Positions 33,443 to 42,941 are shown, counted from the first letter of the stretch. The stretch is DNA of 64,000 nucleotides from CBDHHC01 sp050633205 (GCA_050633205.1 JBOEGA010000003.1:32148-96147), one strand, 5' to 3'. Program-made: numbers and translations. The notes: a model not told the origin generated them from the sequence alone.

Positions 33443-34678
33443 ATGTTGCATGACCAGTTCCATAGAATCAAAAGATTACCACCTTATGTCTTTGCGGAAG
33501 TTAACCGTCTTAAAGCGGAAGCCCGTGATCGAGGTGCGGATATTATTGATTTTGGGATGGGTAATCCTGATATGCCGACACCTCCTCATATTGTTGAGAA
33601 GCTTGTTGAGACCGTTCAGAAACCTCGTACAAACCGCTATTCGGCCTCAAAAGGTATTCCGGGGTTGCGCAGAGCACAGGCTGCCTATTATGAGAGACGG
33701 TTTGGTGTGAAGCTTGATCCTGATACCCAGGTTGTTGCTACGCTTGGGTCTAAAGAGGGGTTTGCTAACCTGGCGCAGGCTATTACAGCTCCGGGTGACG
33801 TGGTTCTTGTTCCAAATCCGACTTATCCTATCCATCATTTCGGATTTATTATATCGGGTGGTGTAATCAGGCATTTGCCAGTCGGAACGGGTTCAGAGTT
33901 TATGACATCTCTGGATAAAGCTATGAGCCACTGTATTCCGAAGCCAATTGCACTGGTTCTGAATTTTCCATCAAATCCAACGGCGATGACAGCTGACCTT
34001 GATTTCTACAGGGAAGTTGTCGGTTATGCACGCAGGCATGATCTTATCGTTATTTCGGATATAGCCTATTCCGAGATTTATTTTGATGACAATCCACCGC
34101 CTTCAATTCTTGAAGTGCCTGGCGCTATGGATATTGCTATCGAGTTTTCTTCTCTCAGCAAGACTTACAATATGCCGGGTTGGCGTATGGGTTTTGCCGT
34201 TGGTAATGAGCGGTTGATTGCTGCTTTAACCCGGGTTAAATCATATCTGGATTATGGTGCATTTACACCGATTCAGGTGGCTGCTGCAGCTGCGCTGAAT
34301 GGTGACCAGAGTTGTGTTGATGAAATCAGATCGGTTTATAAGGCCAGAAGAGATTGCCTTGTAGATTCTATTACACGTGCCGGTTGGCCAATTCCTGCCC
34401 CTCCTGCGACTATGTTTGCCTGGGCACCTATCCCTGAACAGTTTAAGGAACTGGGGTCATTAGAATTTTCCAAGCTTTTGCTGGAAAAAGCGGATGTAGC
34501 AGTGTCTCCCGGAATTGGTTTTGGAGAGCATGGAGAAGGGTTTGTTCGTATCGCGCTTGTTGAAAATGAGCAGCGTGTCAGACAGGCCGCACGTAATATC
34601 AAGAAGTTCTTTAGTCAGGTGGAAGATACAGCCAGTAATGTGATTCCGCTGACGCAGGGACAAAACCGGACATCTTAA
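33443..34678 (+). CDS. PLP-dependent aminotransferase (AlaC / LL-DAP aminotransferase-like)
   Basis: This is a 411-residue class I/II aminotransferase. It opens with RIKRLPPYVFAEVNRLKAEARDRGADIIDFGMGNPDMPTP in the AlaC-like style. NFPSNPTA follows, then the PLP-lysine motif SSLSKTYNMPGWRMGF and a C-terminal GFGEHGEGFVRIAL. It most likely makes alanine from pyruvate and glutamate, or aspartate-family amino acids. It directly precedes homoserine dehydrogenase (10 bp), a common alphaproteobacterial pairing. Confidence 0.88.
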   Translation: MLHDQFHRIKRLPPYVFAEVNRLKAEARDRGADIIDFGMGNPDMPTPPHIVEKLVETVQKPRTNRYSASKGIPGLRRAQAAYYERRFGVKLDPDTQVVATLGSKEGFANLAQAITAPGDVVLVPNPTYPIHHFGFIISGGVIRHLPVGTGSEFMTSLDKAMSHCIPKPIALVLNFPSNPTAMTADLDFYREVVGYARRHDLIVISDIAYSEIYFDDNPPPSILEVPGAMDIAIEFSSLSKTYNMPGWRMGFAVGNERLIAALTRVKSYLDYGAFTPIQVAAAAALNGDQSCVDEIRSVYKARRDCLVDSITRAGWPIPAPPATMFAWAPIPEQFKELGSLEFSKLLLEKADVAVSPGIGFGEHGEGFVRIALVENEQRVRQAARNIKKFFSQVEDTASNVIPLTQGQNRTS

Positions 34679-34688
34679 GATAAGCGAA

Positions 34689-36014
34689 ATGACAGATAGT
34701 TTGAAACTAGGAATTGCAGGCCTCGGCACTGTTGGGGCCGGGCTTTTGAAGATTTTTGAAACAAATTCAGAAGTTCTGGCTTTGCGCGCAGGCAGGAGCA
34801 TTCAGGTTACAGGTGTTTCGGCACGTGATCGCAATAAAGACCGGGGAGTTGATCTTTCCGGTATTGAGTGGTTTGACGATTCAGTGGCTCTTGCTACCAG
34901 CGATAATACTGATGTGTTTGTTGAGCTTATTGGTGGTGAAACAGGAACTGCCAAAGATGCTGTTGTTGCAGCTATTAAGGCTGGCAAGCATGTTGTGACT
35001 GCTAACAAGGCATTGCTGGCGCATTGCGGTTATGAACTGTCCAAACTTGCTGAAGAGCATGGTGTTGCGCTGAATTATGAAGCTGCCGTTGCAGGTGGCA
35101 TTCCTGTGGTCAAGGCGATGCGTGAGAGCCTGGCCGGTAATGATATTTCGCGGGTATTTGGCATTCTGAATGGAACCTGCAATTATATTCTGACTAAAAT
35201 GGAGCTGGAAGGCCGTTCATATCAGGATGTGCTGGTTGAGGCTCAGGAGGCAGGTTATGCGGAGGCTGATCCAACTTTTGATGTTGGTGGCTTTGATGCG
35301 GCGCACAAGCTTTCATTGTTAACCAGCCTTGCGTTTGGTGTTGAGACTTCCTTTGATACTGTTTATGTAGAGGGTATTGAGAATATAACGGGTGCTGACA
35401 TTGAGGCGGCAGCCGAGCTTGGTTACCGGATTAAGCTGCTTGGTGTTGCAGCCAGAACTGATGAAGGTATTGAGCAAAGAGTACACCCAACGATGGTGCC
35501 GAGGCGGTCCGCTATCGCTAAAGTTGATGGTGTGACAAATTGCGTTGCTATAGAGGGTGACTTTGTAGGTGATGTTATGCTTGTTGGACCGGGCGCAGGT
35601 GCCGGACCGACTGCATCTTCAGTAATGAGTGATATTGTTGATATTGCTCGTGGTGTTATTCTGGCGCCGTTTACTGTACCAGCCAGGGATCTAAAGCCAA
35701 ACAAGAGTGCCAGACTGGGAGCTCATGAAGGGTGTTATTATATTCGCCTTTCACTTCATGATACAGCAGGGGCATTTGCTTCGATTGCGGAGCGTATGGC
35801 CGAACAGGATATTTCTCTCGAGAGTATTGTTCAAAAGCGTCCGCGTTGTGCGTTGCCTGGAATAGATGCCCGGGTAGAAGAGGGAAAACCCATGGCTGTC
35901 GTAATGATTACACATGAGACGTGTGAAAGTTCAGTTCGTATAGCGCTGGAGGCTATTGAAGCCGATGGGAAAGTGGATGAAAAACCACAGATGATTCGAA
36001 TTGAGACATTATAA
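34689..36014 (+). CDS. hom: Homoserine dehydrogenase
   Basis: This is a 441-residue protein with an N-terminal NAD(P)-binding motif (GIAGLGTVGAGLL). The catalytic domain contains GILNGTCNYILTKME and EAGYAEADPTFDVGGFDAAHKLSLL. A C-terminal ACT domain (HDTAGAFASIAERMAEQDISLESIVQK) follows. It reduces aspartate semialdehyde to homoserine on the route to threonine and methionine. The ACT domain suggests feedback control by threonine. It is in an operon with the aminotransferase and probably glpX. Confidence 0.95.
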   Translation: MTDSLKLGIAGLGTVGAGLLKIFETNSEVLALRAGRSIQVTGVSARDRNKDRGVDLSGIEWFDDSVALATSDNTDVFVELIGGETGTAKDAVVAAIKAGKHVVTANKALLAHCGYELSKLAEEHGVALNYEAAVAGGIPVVKAMRESLAGNDISRVFGILNGTCNYILTKMELEGRSYQDVLVEAQEAGYAEADPTFDVGGFDAAHKLSLLTSLAFGVETSFDTVYVEGIENITGADIEAAAELGYRIKLLGVAARTDEGIEQRVHPTMVPRRSAIAKVDGVTNCVAIEGDFVGDVMLVGPGAGAGPTASSVMSDIVDIARGVILAPFTVPARDLKPNKSARLGAHEGCYYIRLSLHDTAGAFASIAERMAEQDISLESIVQKRPRCALPGIDARVEEGKPMAVVMITHETCESSVRIALEAIEADGKVDEKPQMIRIETL

Positions 36015-36055
36015 AAATTAATCTGATAGAAGATTTAGCAACCGTACAGGTTGTT

Positions 36056-37045
36056 TTGGGAAATACGAAAATGACAGAAGTAAAATTGAATCGTGTTTTT
36101 TCTCTCGAGATCGCTCGTGTGACTGAGGCGGCGGCTGTGGCCGCAGCCAAATGGAGAGGAAGAGGCAACGAAAAAGCTGCAGATCAGGCGGCAGTTGATG
36201 CCATGCGTAAGGACNNGGGCAGGCTTGCCATGTCCGGTAAGATTGTTATCGGGGAAGGCGAACGTGACGAAGCTCCTATGCTTTATATTGGCGAGGAAGT
36301 TGGCGCTAATGTAGGTCCGCGTGTTGATATTGCTGTTGATCCGCTTGAAGGTACGACTTTGTGTGCCAAGAACCAGCACAACTCTCTGGCAGTTGTGGCA
36401 TTTGCTGAAGACGGAAGTCTTCTTAATGCTCCTGACGTGTATATGGATAAAGTTGCAATCGGTCCTGGATATGAGCCGGGTCTTGTCAGCCTGAAGAAAA
36501 CACCAACAGAGAATATTAAAGCGGTTGCTGAAGCCAAAGGTGTTTCTCCAGAACAGATTACAGCCTGTATTCTTGACCGCCCAAGACATGCGAAGCTTAT
36601 TCAGGAAGTTCGTGAACTAGGCAGTGCTGTTCACCTGATTGGTGATGGCGATATTGCTGGTGTCATTCATACAACGAACCCTGAAGAAACAGGTGTTGAT
36701 ATTTATCTAGGTATTGGTGGCGCACCTGAGGGTGTTCTTGCTGCTGCTGCTCTTCGTTGTATTGGTGGTCAGATGCAGGGGCGTCTTTATCCGATGAAGG
36801 AAGAAGACGCTACGCGTATCAGAGCATTTGGTCTGGAAGATGTTGACCATATTTATGATACTGAAGAACTTGCGAGTGGAGATATTTTCTTTGCTGCAAC
36901 CGGTGTTACTGATGGTTCTCTGCTTTCTGGTGTGAAGTTCAAAAAGCATTGTATTCAGACGGAAACGGTTGTGATGCGTGCAGCGACAAAGACTGTTCGC
37001 TGGGTTCGCACTGAGCATGTTTCTGATGAGAAATTTGCCAAGTAA
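36056..37045 (+). CDS. glpX: Class II fructose-1,6-bisphosphatase GlpX
   Basis: The predicted start is the GTG at 36056 or the ATG at 36071; the protein is about 325-329 residues. Characteristic segments are ARVTEAAAVAAAKWRGRG, the metal site IGEGERDEAPMLYIGEEVG and VDPLEGTT, and GIGGAPEGVLAAAALR. It dephosphorylates fructose-1,6-bisphosphate (and often sedoheptulose bisphosphate) in gluconeogenesis. Undetermined bases at 36215-36216 affect one codon only. The alignment length across that point looks normal, so this is not a gap. Confidence 0.94.
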   Translation: MGNTKMTEVKLNRVFSLEIARVTEAAAVAAAKWRGRGNEKAADQAAVDAMRKDXGRLAMSGKIVIGEGERDEAPMLYIGEEVGANVGPRVDIAVDPLEGTTLCAKNQHNSLAVVAFAEDGSLLNAPDVYMDKVAIGPGYEPGLVSLKKTPTENIKAVAEAKGVSPEQITACILDRPRHAKLIQEVRELGSAVHLIGDGDIAGVIHTTNPEETGVDIYLGIGGAPEGVLAAAALRCIGGQMQGRLYPMKEEDATRIRAFGLEDVDHIYDTEELASGDIFFAATGVTDGSLLSGVKFKKHCIQTETVVMRAATKTVRWVRTEHVSDEKFAK

Positions 37046-37070
37046 GCACATGTTATCTATATGATAAATC

Positions 37071-37106
37071 AGCCCGGGGATCCTGTTTGGACCACCGGGC
37101 TTTTTT
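37071..37106 (+). terminator. Intrinsic terminator of the hom-glpX operon
   Basis: AGCCCGG (37071-37077) pairs with CCGGGCT (37095-37101), with extra GGATCC/GGACC pairing inside, followed by TTTTTT. Confidence 0.85.
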
Positions 37107-37112
37107 GTGCCG

Positions 37113-37616
37113 TTATTCTTTTTCCGCGAGTAATTCTGCAAGAAGCTCGTCCATGATAGCGAAACCACTTTCCCAACCTTTGCCCATATTGTTTACTGCT
37201 CCTGTAAAGCAGGCTATTTCAGCATCTGTTGCTTCGTGGGGGATCCATGTCAGCTTTACTATGGTTTTATCTGCCTGTTCAGTGAATGTTACAATTGTAA
37301 GAAGGGTACGGGGCCAGTCTTCCATCATAGGGTTTGCAATGATATTCCATTCAGCATCAGAAGAAGAGTGATGCCAGACAAGCCTGTCTTCAGGTGAGAC
37401 CTCCCTGAATACCACTTTGCTAAAATGAGAGTTTCCGCTCCATCTCATTTCTCCAAGCCACAAGCCTTCCGGTTGCAAATCAAATTTGTGAATGATGGTA
37501 TCAACACCAGGGCCATACCATTTCGGGAGAAGCTTGGGGTCAGTCCACGCTTTCCATACCAGTTTGCGGGGTGCTTTGAATTCGCGCTCAATGATATATT
37601 CCGGTAGTTCACTCAT
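37113..37616 (-). CDS. SRPBCC / AHSA1-type protein
   Basis: This is a 167-residue protein with START-like fold features: an opening strand and helix EREFKAPRKLVWKAWTDPKLLPKWYGP, a middle LVWHHSS, and the closing helix NNMGKGWESGFAIMDELLAELLA. The ATG at 37616 (AAGGA upstream) overlaps the end of the ArsR gene by 8 bp, the classic ArsR-SRPBCC pair. Such proteins bind hydrophobic ligands or act in small-molecule stress responses. The substrate is unknown. Confidence 0.85.
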   Translation of the reverse strand: MSELPEYIIEREFKAPRKLVWKAWTDPKLLPKWYGPGVDTIIHKFDLQPEGLWLGEMRWSGNSHFSKVVFREVSPEDRLVWHHSSSDAEWNIIANPMMEDWPRTLLTIVTFTEQADKTIVKLTWIPHEATDAEIACFTGAVNNMGKGWESGFAIMDELLAELLAEKE

Positions 37617-37980
37617 AATCTTTTTCCTTAGTTTGAGGAGACTGCAAGTCAAGAAGAAGGGTATCCAGCTGATCAAAGCTTGTTTCCCAGAATGCTTTGA
37701 ATTCGGTCAACCAGTTAACCGCCTCCTGCAGTTTTTCAGCTTTCAGTTTCGCCGGGCGGCGCTGTTCATTGACTGCCCGTTCAATCAAGCCTGCTTTCTC
37801 CAGAACCTTGAGGTGTCGGGATATTGCCGGCTGACTTATTTTGAATGGCTCTGCTATTTCATTTACAGATGCTTCTCCCTCAGTCAGGCGCATCAGTATG
37901 GCTCGTCTGGTAGGGTCGGCCAGAGCTGCGAAAACAGTATCAAGGTTACCTGTCAGTGGTGTTGGTGCGATCTGAATCAT
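37609..37980 (-). CDS. ArsR-family winged-helix repressor
   Basis: This is a 123-residue protein. The helix-turn-helix core is ALADPTRRAILMRLTEGEASVNEIAEPFKISQPAISRHLKVLEKAGLIERAV. No Cys metal ligands are present, so a metal sensor is unlikely. It belongs to the SdpR/AHSA1-linked subgroup. It starts 14 bp from a perfect dyad, TATAACT-aatc-AGTTATA (37994-38011), probably its own operator, and is translationally coupled to the SRPBCC gene. Confidence 0.92.
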   Translation of the reverse strand: MIQIAPTPLTGNLDTVFAALADPTRRAILMRLTEGEASVNEIAEPFKISQPAISRHLKVLEKAGLIERAVNEQRRPAKLKAEKLQEAVNWLTEFKAFWETSFDQLDTLLLDLQSPQTKEKDYE

Positions 37981-38345
37981 AACTGTATTGTTATATAACT
38001 AATCAGTTATAAGCAATGAAAAACTTTTAGAAGAATATCTTTTCCATATAGAAAATCTATAAAATAATTATCTATAAAAGTAATGTAAAACAAATATTTA
38101 ACTCAATATGCATGCGGATTGTAATTGGAGTTATGGCAACATACCTTGTGGTATGTTCAATGTTATGGTACTTAAGAACTAATGACAGTTTCTGCAGACA
38201 AAAATGAGATATGTAAAAAATGCATCAGTATGCATATCTGCTATGCGGATATGAGTATGGACAAACATGGTATTATACTTAAGTATGATGTCAGATATAT
38301 ACCTTTCTTCAATTTCAGATTCTCTGAACTCATTTTTAGTGAACC
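37981..38345. other. 365-bp region between ArsR and the MFS gene
   Basis: It is AT-rich and no gene is seen. It holds the ArsR dyad and a second dyad, AACATACC-ttgt-GGTATGTT, at 38138-38157. Repeated TATGCATA/ATGCGGATAT words lie around 38220-38260, possibly regulatory for the MFS transporter. Confidence 0.45.
37994..38011. promoter_or_regulatory. Probable ArsR operator
   Basis: TATAACT (37994-38000) and AGTTATA (38005-38011) are perfect 7-bp arms around AATC, 14-31 bp upstream of the ArsR start. AT-rich 7-4-7 dyads of this sort are typical autoregulatory sites for the family. Confidence 0.6.
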
Positions 38346-39602
38346 ATGACACAAATAAATTTAAATAACTCAGCAACTACGCCTGAAGAACGCAAGCGTG
38401 GATTTATGGTCCTTTTTATCAGTCTTATTTGTATTGGTATGGGCAAGACAGTTATGTTTTCAATTCTTCCTGCCATGGGGGCAGAAATGGGATTGAGCGT
38501 ATTACAGGTTACAGCAATATTTGCGACAAATGCCGGTGCATGGGTCATCTTCAGTCCTATCTGGGGGCGTAAAAGTGATTTCTGGGGGCGTCGTCCGGTC
38601 ATTCTTATAGGTTTTTTTGGTTACGCAGCTTCTCTGGTTGCGCTTGCCTTTGTTACAGATATGGGTCTTTCCAAGACCTGGCCGCTTTATGTTGTTTATC
38701 CACTTATGGTTCTCGCGAGATTGATATTTGGAGTTGTAGGATCAGGTTCTGTTCCTGCTGCACAGGCCTATGTTACTGACAGAACAAGCCGGGAGGAACG
38801 TGCCGGAGGTCTTGCGAGACTTGCGGGTGCATTTGGTTTCGGTTCCATGATTGGTCCTGCGCTTGGTGGTATTGTGGCTATATATATGGGGTTTCTGGCT
38901 CCAATATACTTTGTTGCAGGGATGGCGTTTCTGAGTGGTATACTTATCTGGTATTATCTGCCGGAGAGAACAGGGCCCAGTGAATCCAAAAAAATAGAAA
39001 AGGTCAGTTTTATGCTGCCTGAAGTCCTGCCATTTGTGCTTGGCAGTGCTGTTATTGGTGTTGGAATGGCTGTCAGCCAGCAATTGATTGTCTATTACTC
39101 AATAGATGTTTTTGGCATGAATAAAGAGCAGGCTACAGCGAATGGTGGTATCGGGCTTATGATATCTTCCTTTATGACCCTGTTTATGCAGCTGGTTATT
39201 ATTCCGCGTTTGAATGTCAGCCCAGGTATCATCCTGAAAGGTGGTGTTCTGTTTATCGTAATTGCATTTGCGGTTATGGCTGCAGCTCAGGATCTGTACA
39301 TTATGCTGATTGCTATGGGGTTGTATGGTATTGGTTTTGGTTTTGCCATGCCTTCTGCATCTGCAGCAGTTTCTTTATCTGTTGGAGTAGATAAACAAGG
39401 TGCGACAGCAGGTCTGATTTCCTCAGGTCATTCAGTTGGCAATATTATCGGCGCTCTGGCTGCAGGGTTGATATACAGTTACTCAACCTCAGGTGCCTAT
39501 ATATTTGCTTTTGTTTTATCAGCAGCTTTCCTTATTTATGCGGTTCTTAATCCGCGGATAAATGTAACAGTTCAGCAGCCTCCTTTACCTGTAAAAGGAT
39601 AG
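38346..39602 (+). CDS. MFS transporter (TetA/multidrug-like)
   Basis: This is a 418-residue, 12-helix major facilitator. The loop 2-3 signature is WGRKSDFWGRRPVI, and motif C-like LARLIFGVVGSGSVPAAQAYVTD resembles TetA-type H+ antiporters. A charged loop (SESKKIEKVSF) splits the two halves. It is probably a drug or metabolite exporter. The region upstream has dyads, but no dedicated TetR gene is adjacent. Confidence 0.87.
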   Translation: MTQINLNNSATTPEERKRGFMVLFISLICIGMGKTVMFSILPAMGAEMGLSVLQVTAIFATNAGAWVIFSPIWGRKSDFWGRRPVILIGFFGYAASLVALAFVTDMGLSKTWPLYVVYPLMVLARLIFGVVGSGSVPAAQAYVTDRTSREERAGGLARLAGAFGFGSMIGPALGGIVAIYMGFLAPIYFVAGMAFLSGILIWYYLPERTGPSESKKIEKVSFMLPEVLPFVLGSAVIGVGMAVSQQLIVYYSIDVFGMNKEQATANGGIGLMISSFMTLFMQLVIIPRLNVSPGIILKGGVLFIVIAFAVMAAAQDLYIMLIAMGLYGIGFGFAMPSASAAVSLSVGVDKQGATAGLISSGHSVGNIIGALAAGLIYSYSTSGAYIFAFVLSAAFLIYAVLNPRINVTVQQPPLPVKG

Positions 39603-39771
39603 ATTACCCAATATTGTGTAGCGGTTTTTTTCTATAATTCCGCTACGCAAAAATTATTTCCGCAAATAGACAAAGCTTGCGAACCCCATTATAGTGAAGC
39701 CAAATCTGGTGGCCGGATGATTGAAATTCTATTTCTCACACGGTCTATAAGCACTTGAAAGGTATCGTCAG

Positions 39772-40767
39772 TTGAGTCTTCCTTCTATTCTTCAAAACCT
39801 CCGCATCCCTCTGGTCGGGTCTCCACTCTTTATTATTTCCAATCCTGATCTGGTAATTGCACAGTGCAAAGCCGGTATTGTCGGGTCTTTTCCAGCTTTG
39901 AATGCTCGTGAAAAAGATGGTGAGCCAATAGAGCTCGACTTATGGTTGCAAAGGATTACAGAAGAGCTGGATCGATACAATCAGGAAAACCCTGATAAAC
40001 CTGCGGCACCTTTTGCGGTAAACCAGATCGTTCATAAATCTAATACACGGCTTGAGCGGGATATCGAGATTTGTGTCAAATGGAAGGTTCCGATCTGGAT
40101 TACTTCTCTTGGCGCCAGAGTTGAGGTGAATGAAGCAGCACACTCTTATGGTGCAATCACTCTTCATGATGTGATAAATAACAGATTTGCCAGGAAAGCC
40201 ATTGAAAAAGGTGCTGATGGTCTGGTGGCTGTTGCTGCCGGTGCTGGTGGTCATGCGGGGGCGCTTTCTCCGCTGGCGCTGATACAGGAGATCCGGGAAT
40301 GGTTTGATGGGCCATTATTGCTTTCAGGAGCGATAGCAAAGGGAGATTCTATTCTGGCTGCCCAGGCAATGGGAGCTGACCTTGGTTATATGGGATCCGC
40401 TTTTATTGCGACCGAAGAGGCCAATGCTGTCCCTCCTCAAAAGCAGATGGTGGTTGATAGTGGCGCTTCAGATATTGTCTATACCAACCTGTTTACCGGT
40501 GTGCATGGTAATTATCTGAAACAGTCAATCGTGAAGGCAGGCCTTAACCCGGATGAGCTGGAAACCAGTGATGCCTCCAAGATGAGTTTTGCTGACGGAT
40601 CTTCCAAACCGAAAAGCTGGAAAGAAATCTGGGGTGCTGGTCAGGGTGTTGGAGCTGTTACAGAGATTGTGCCTGCTGCAAAGCTGATTGACAGGCTTGA
40701 AGCTGAATATTTTGCAGCAAGAGAACGTCTGTTTAATACGGGACCTGCTGCTCCACGTGGCAAATAA
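39772..40767 (+). CDS. Nitronate monooxygenase (NMO / 2-nitropropane dioxygenase family)
   Basis: This is a 331-residue FMN-binding TIM-barrel protein. Typical segments are LVGSPLFIISNPDLVIAQCKAGIVGSFPALNAR, GADGLVAVAAGAGGHAG, LLLSGAIAKGDSILAAQAMGADLGYMGSAFIAT. It oxidises alkyl nitronates (toxic nitro compounds), or is a related enoyl reductase-type flavoenzyme. The start is TTG with GAAAGG 9 bp upstream. The following IclR gene is 16 bp away and may regulate it. Confidence 0.85.
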   Translation: MSLPSILQNLRIPLVGSPLFIISNPDLVIAQCKAGIVGSFPALNAREKDGEPIELDLWLQRITEELDRYNQENPDKPAAPFAVNQIVHKSNTRLERDIEICVKWKVPIWITSLGARVEVNEAAHSYGAITLHDVINNRFARKAIEKGADGLVAVAAGAGGHAGALSPLALIQEIREWFDGPLLLSGAIAKGDSILAAQAMGADLGYMGSAFIATEEANAVPPQKQMVVDSGASDIVYTNLFTGVHGNYLKQSIVKAGLNPDELETSDASKMSFADGSSKPKSWKEIWGAGQGVGAVTEIVPAAKLIDRLEAEYFAARERLFNTGPAAPRGK

Positions 40768-40783
40768 GTGAGATTGGAAGACA

Positions 40784-41620
40784 TTGAGAAAACGTAGTTC
40801 TGTTCCTGAACGTATAGGGCATCGAAGTGCCGGAGAGAATCCTGTTGAAGGTGACCGTCAATTTGTGACGGCACTTTTTCGCGGGCTGGAATTATTGCGT
40901 TGTTTTACACCTGAAGATCAAGGACTTGGGAACCTTGATCTCTCCAAACGGACCGGGTTGGGGCCATCAACTGTTTCCCGACTTACATATACACTGACGC
41001 GGCTTGGGTATCTGTCCTATGACGAAAACACAGGGCGGTACAAGCTTGGGGTTGCAGTACTGGAACTAGGCTTTTCCTGTCTTGCGGGTTTTGGTATCAG
41101 ACGGGTTGCCCAGCCCTATATGCAGGAAGTCGCTGACAAGATCGGTGGCGGGTTGCTGATTGCACTGAGTGTGCGTGATAAACTGCAGATGACATATGTT
41201 GCATGTGCCAGGAGCGAGGGGGTTATGTCTCTTCAACTGGATGTTGGTTCACGTTTGCCGATTGAGTTATCTGCAGCTGGGCGTGCCTATATGGGCAAGG
41301 CATCAGAGGCGGAGCTTGAGCAGATTATGACGGACCTGCATGATGTAATACCGAAAAACGAGTTTCCCAAGCTTGCCAGCGAAATTTATGAGTCTATCGA
41401 TTTTGTCAGGGAACATGGCTATTCGATGAACCTGGGGAACTGGCGGCCAGAAGTTAATACGATTGGTGTCGCCTTTACACTCAGTCAGGACAGAAACAGA
41501 ATATACTCACTGACATGTGGGGGGGCACGTTACCTTCTTTCCAAAGAAAGAATTGAGAAGGAAGCAGCTCCGCTGATGTTTGGTCTGGTAGATGAAATTT
41601 CAAAACGAAGTATGGGGTAA
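40784..41620 (+). CDS. IclR-family transcriptional regulator
   Basis: This is a 278-residue protein. The N-terminal winged helix-turn-helix (~25-90, ALFRGLELLRCF then GLGPSTVSRLTYTLTRLGYL) is followed by the IclR effector domain, with LPIELSAAGRAYMG and a late VNTIGVAFT. The start is TTG with GGAAG at correct spacing. It probably responds to an aromatic or small organic acid. It is co-directional with the monooxygenase. Confidence 0.9.
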   Translation: MRKRSSVPERIGHRSAGENPVEGDRQFVTALFRGLELLRCFTPEDQGLGNLDLSKRTGLGPSTVSRLTYTLTRLGYLSYDENTGRYKLGVAVLELGFSCLAGFGIRRVAQPYMQEVADKIGGGLLIALSVRDKLQMTYVACARSEGVMSLQLDVGSRLPIELSAAGRAYMGKASEAELEQIMTDLHDVIPKNEFPKLASEIYESIDFVREHGYSMNLGNWRPEVNTIGVAFTLSQDRNRIYSLTCGGARYLLSKERIEKEAAPLMFGLVDEISKRSMG

Positions 41621-41977
41621 TCAGTCTACCCATTGCTTTAACTGAATAATTTTATTCAGCTCTAAAGAGTTTTTCTAATTAAGCCCTTTATTTATGTTGC
41701 CTGTAATCTTCCTCAGAAATTGTACCGTATCAATCAGTCTATATTGAACACACTCATTATATAGTGTTCAGTCTTTCTATAGTCACTTTTACTATATACT
41801 CTTTGATCAAGGCTTTATACGCTTTACTTAAAGTCAGAAAAGAAAACAGTATTGCCGAGATCTATTGAATACGTAAAACAATAAAGTCAATGTTCCGGTA
41901 CATTATAATAAACCAAGTTAGTCGTTATGTTAAAACTGTTCACAGTACAAAATACTGTCCAGGTGGGGGGATATGAT
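41621..41977. other. 357-bp intergenic region
   Basis: No gene is seen. It is AT-rich, with the terminator above and a dyad TGAACAC/GTGTTCA (41745-41770). A very strong Shine-Dalgarno (GGTGGGGGG) precedes the next gene. Confidence 0.4.
41642..41676 (+). terminator. Probable terminator after the IclR gene
   Basis: CTGAATAA (41642-41649) pairs with TTATTCAG (41652-41659), then a small CTCT/AGAG hairpin and TTTTT follow. Confidence 0.45.
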
Positions 41978-42919
41978 ATGAGGGAGAATACTCGTTATCC
42001 AACAATACCAGCAGGCGCCATAGCAGGCGCGTTAACCAGCCTAGTCGCTTTGACCACAACTATTGGTGCCGCAGATGCATTTAATGCAAGGCGTCCCGAG
42101 CAACCCCAGATGTTGCATTATGTGAATAATGGTGTGGGGTTTAATGTCGAGAATATCAATGGTAATTCCGGAGAAGATATTTACGTAAAGATACAGTATC
42201 CTCCTGATTCCGTGGCAGGTGATGGTAAAAAATCCTGGGTCAGAATTATCGGGATGCCTGAAACTATCAGCTTTTCCAAAGGAACCAAGATTAATGATGT
42301 CTGGTTTCTGTCTCTTGCTGACCTTGATAATCTGGTCCTGAAATCACCCGATGGATATAGAGGTAATTTTGAAGCCAAGTTCTTTTTAATGAGAGGAAGC
42401 CGTACGGTTGTTTCCATCGTAGGAAAAGCAACGATTCAGGTTGACCTTAACCCACGCAGAAAAGTTGCGGCAAGAACCAGTCGTTCGTTTACTTCACCGA
42501 CAGAGGAAGTTCGCCCGAGAAGCAAGCTGGCTCCTTATGCGAATACGGAAGCCGAACGGCGAATGGAGAAACGCGCGAAAAAACTTTTGAAGATGGGTGA
42601 TTTTGCTTCTGCAAGATTAATTTATGAGAATTATGCTCTTAAAGGCAGTGCCCGTGCAGCCTTTGGAATGGGGCAAACCTATGATCCGATGTTTCTAAAG
42701 AAATTTATCGTACGTGGATTAAAGCCAAACCCCAAGAAAGCCAAGCAGTGGTATCAGAAAGCTATAGAGCTTGGGTCGCAGAGATTAAATTTTCATGGTG
42801 GCAGGAAGCTTGAGTTTGAAGATTTTGTTCAGATATTATCAGAACCTCTTGGATATAACAGCCGCAGGGTAACTGATATACAGCGTGAAGCGCTTTCGGA
42901 TTTATACAAAAAACTGTAA
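41978..42919 (+). CDS. Exported protein with Sel1-like C-terminal region
   Basis: This is a 313-residue protein starting at the ATG 7 bp after GGTGGGGGG. A hydrophobic N-terminus ending TTTIGAADA is a likely signal peptide. An all-beta region follows (~40-160), then a basic linker (RKVAARTSRSF). A helical region at ~190-280 holds Sel1/TPR-like units (ARLIYENYALKGSARAAFGMGQTYD, KKAKQWYQKAIELGS). I do not recognise the beta domain. Sel1 repeats suggest protein-protein contacts in the periplasm. A bidirectional terminator separates it from the DctP-TAXI gene. Confidence 0.65.
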   Translation: MRENTRYPTIPAGAIAGALTSLVALTTTIGAADAFNARRPEQPQMLHYVNNGVGFNVENINGNSGEDIYVKIQYPPDSVAGDGKKSWVRIIGMPETISFSKGTKINDVWFLSLADLDNLVLKSPDGYRGNFEAKFFLMRGSRTVVSIVGKATIQVDLNPRRKVAARTSRSFTSPTEEVRPRSKLAPYANTEAERRMEKRAKKLLKMGDFASARLIYENYALKGSARAAFGMGQTYDPMFLKKFIVRGLKPNPKKAKQWYQKAIELGSQRLNFHGGRKLEFEDFVQILSEPLGYNSRRVTDIQREALSDLYKKL

Positions 42920-42941
42920 GTCATTATTAAAATTCAGATAT

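Noticed and set aside
36215..36216. Assembly gap in glpX
   Set aside because: The spacing between conserved motifs on both sides is normal, so only one codon is unknown.
39618..39646. Terminator after the MFS gene (GTAGCGG/CCGCTAC)
   Set aside because: The stem is perfect, but T-runs lie inside the loop rather than after it on either strand.
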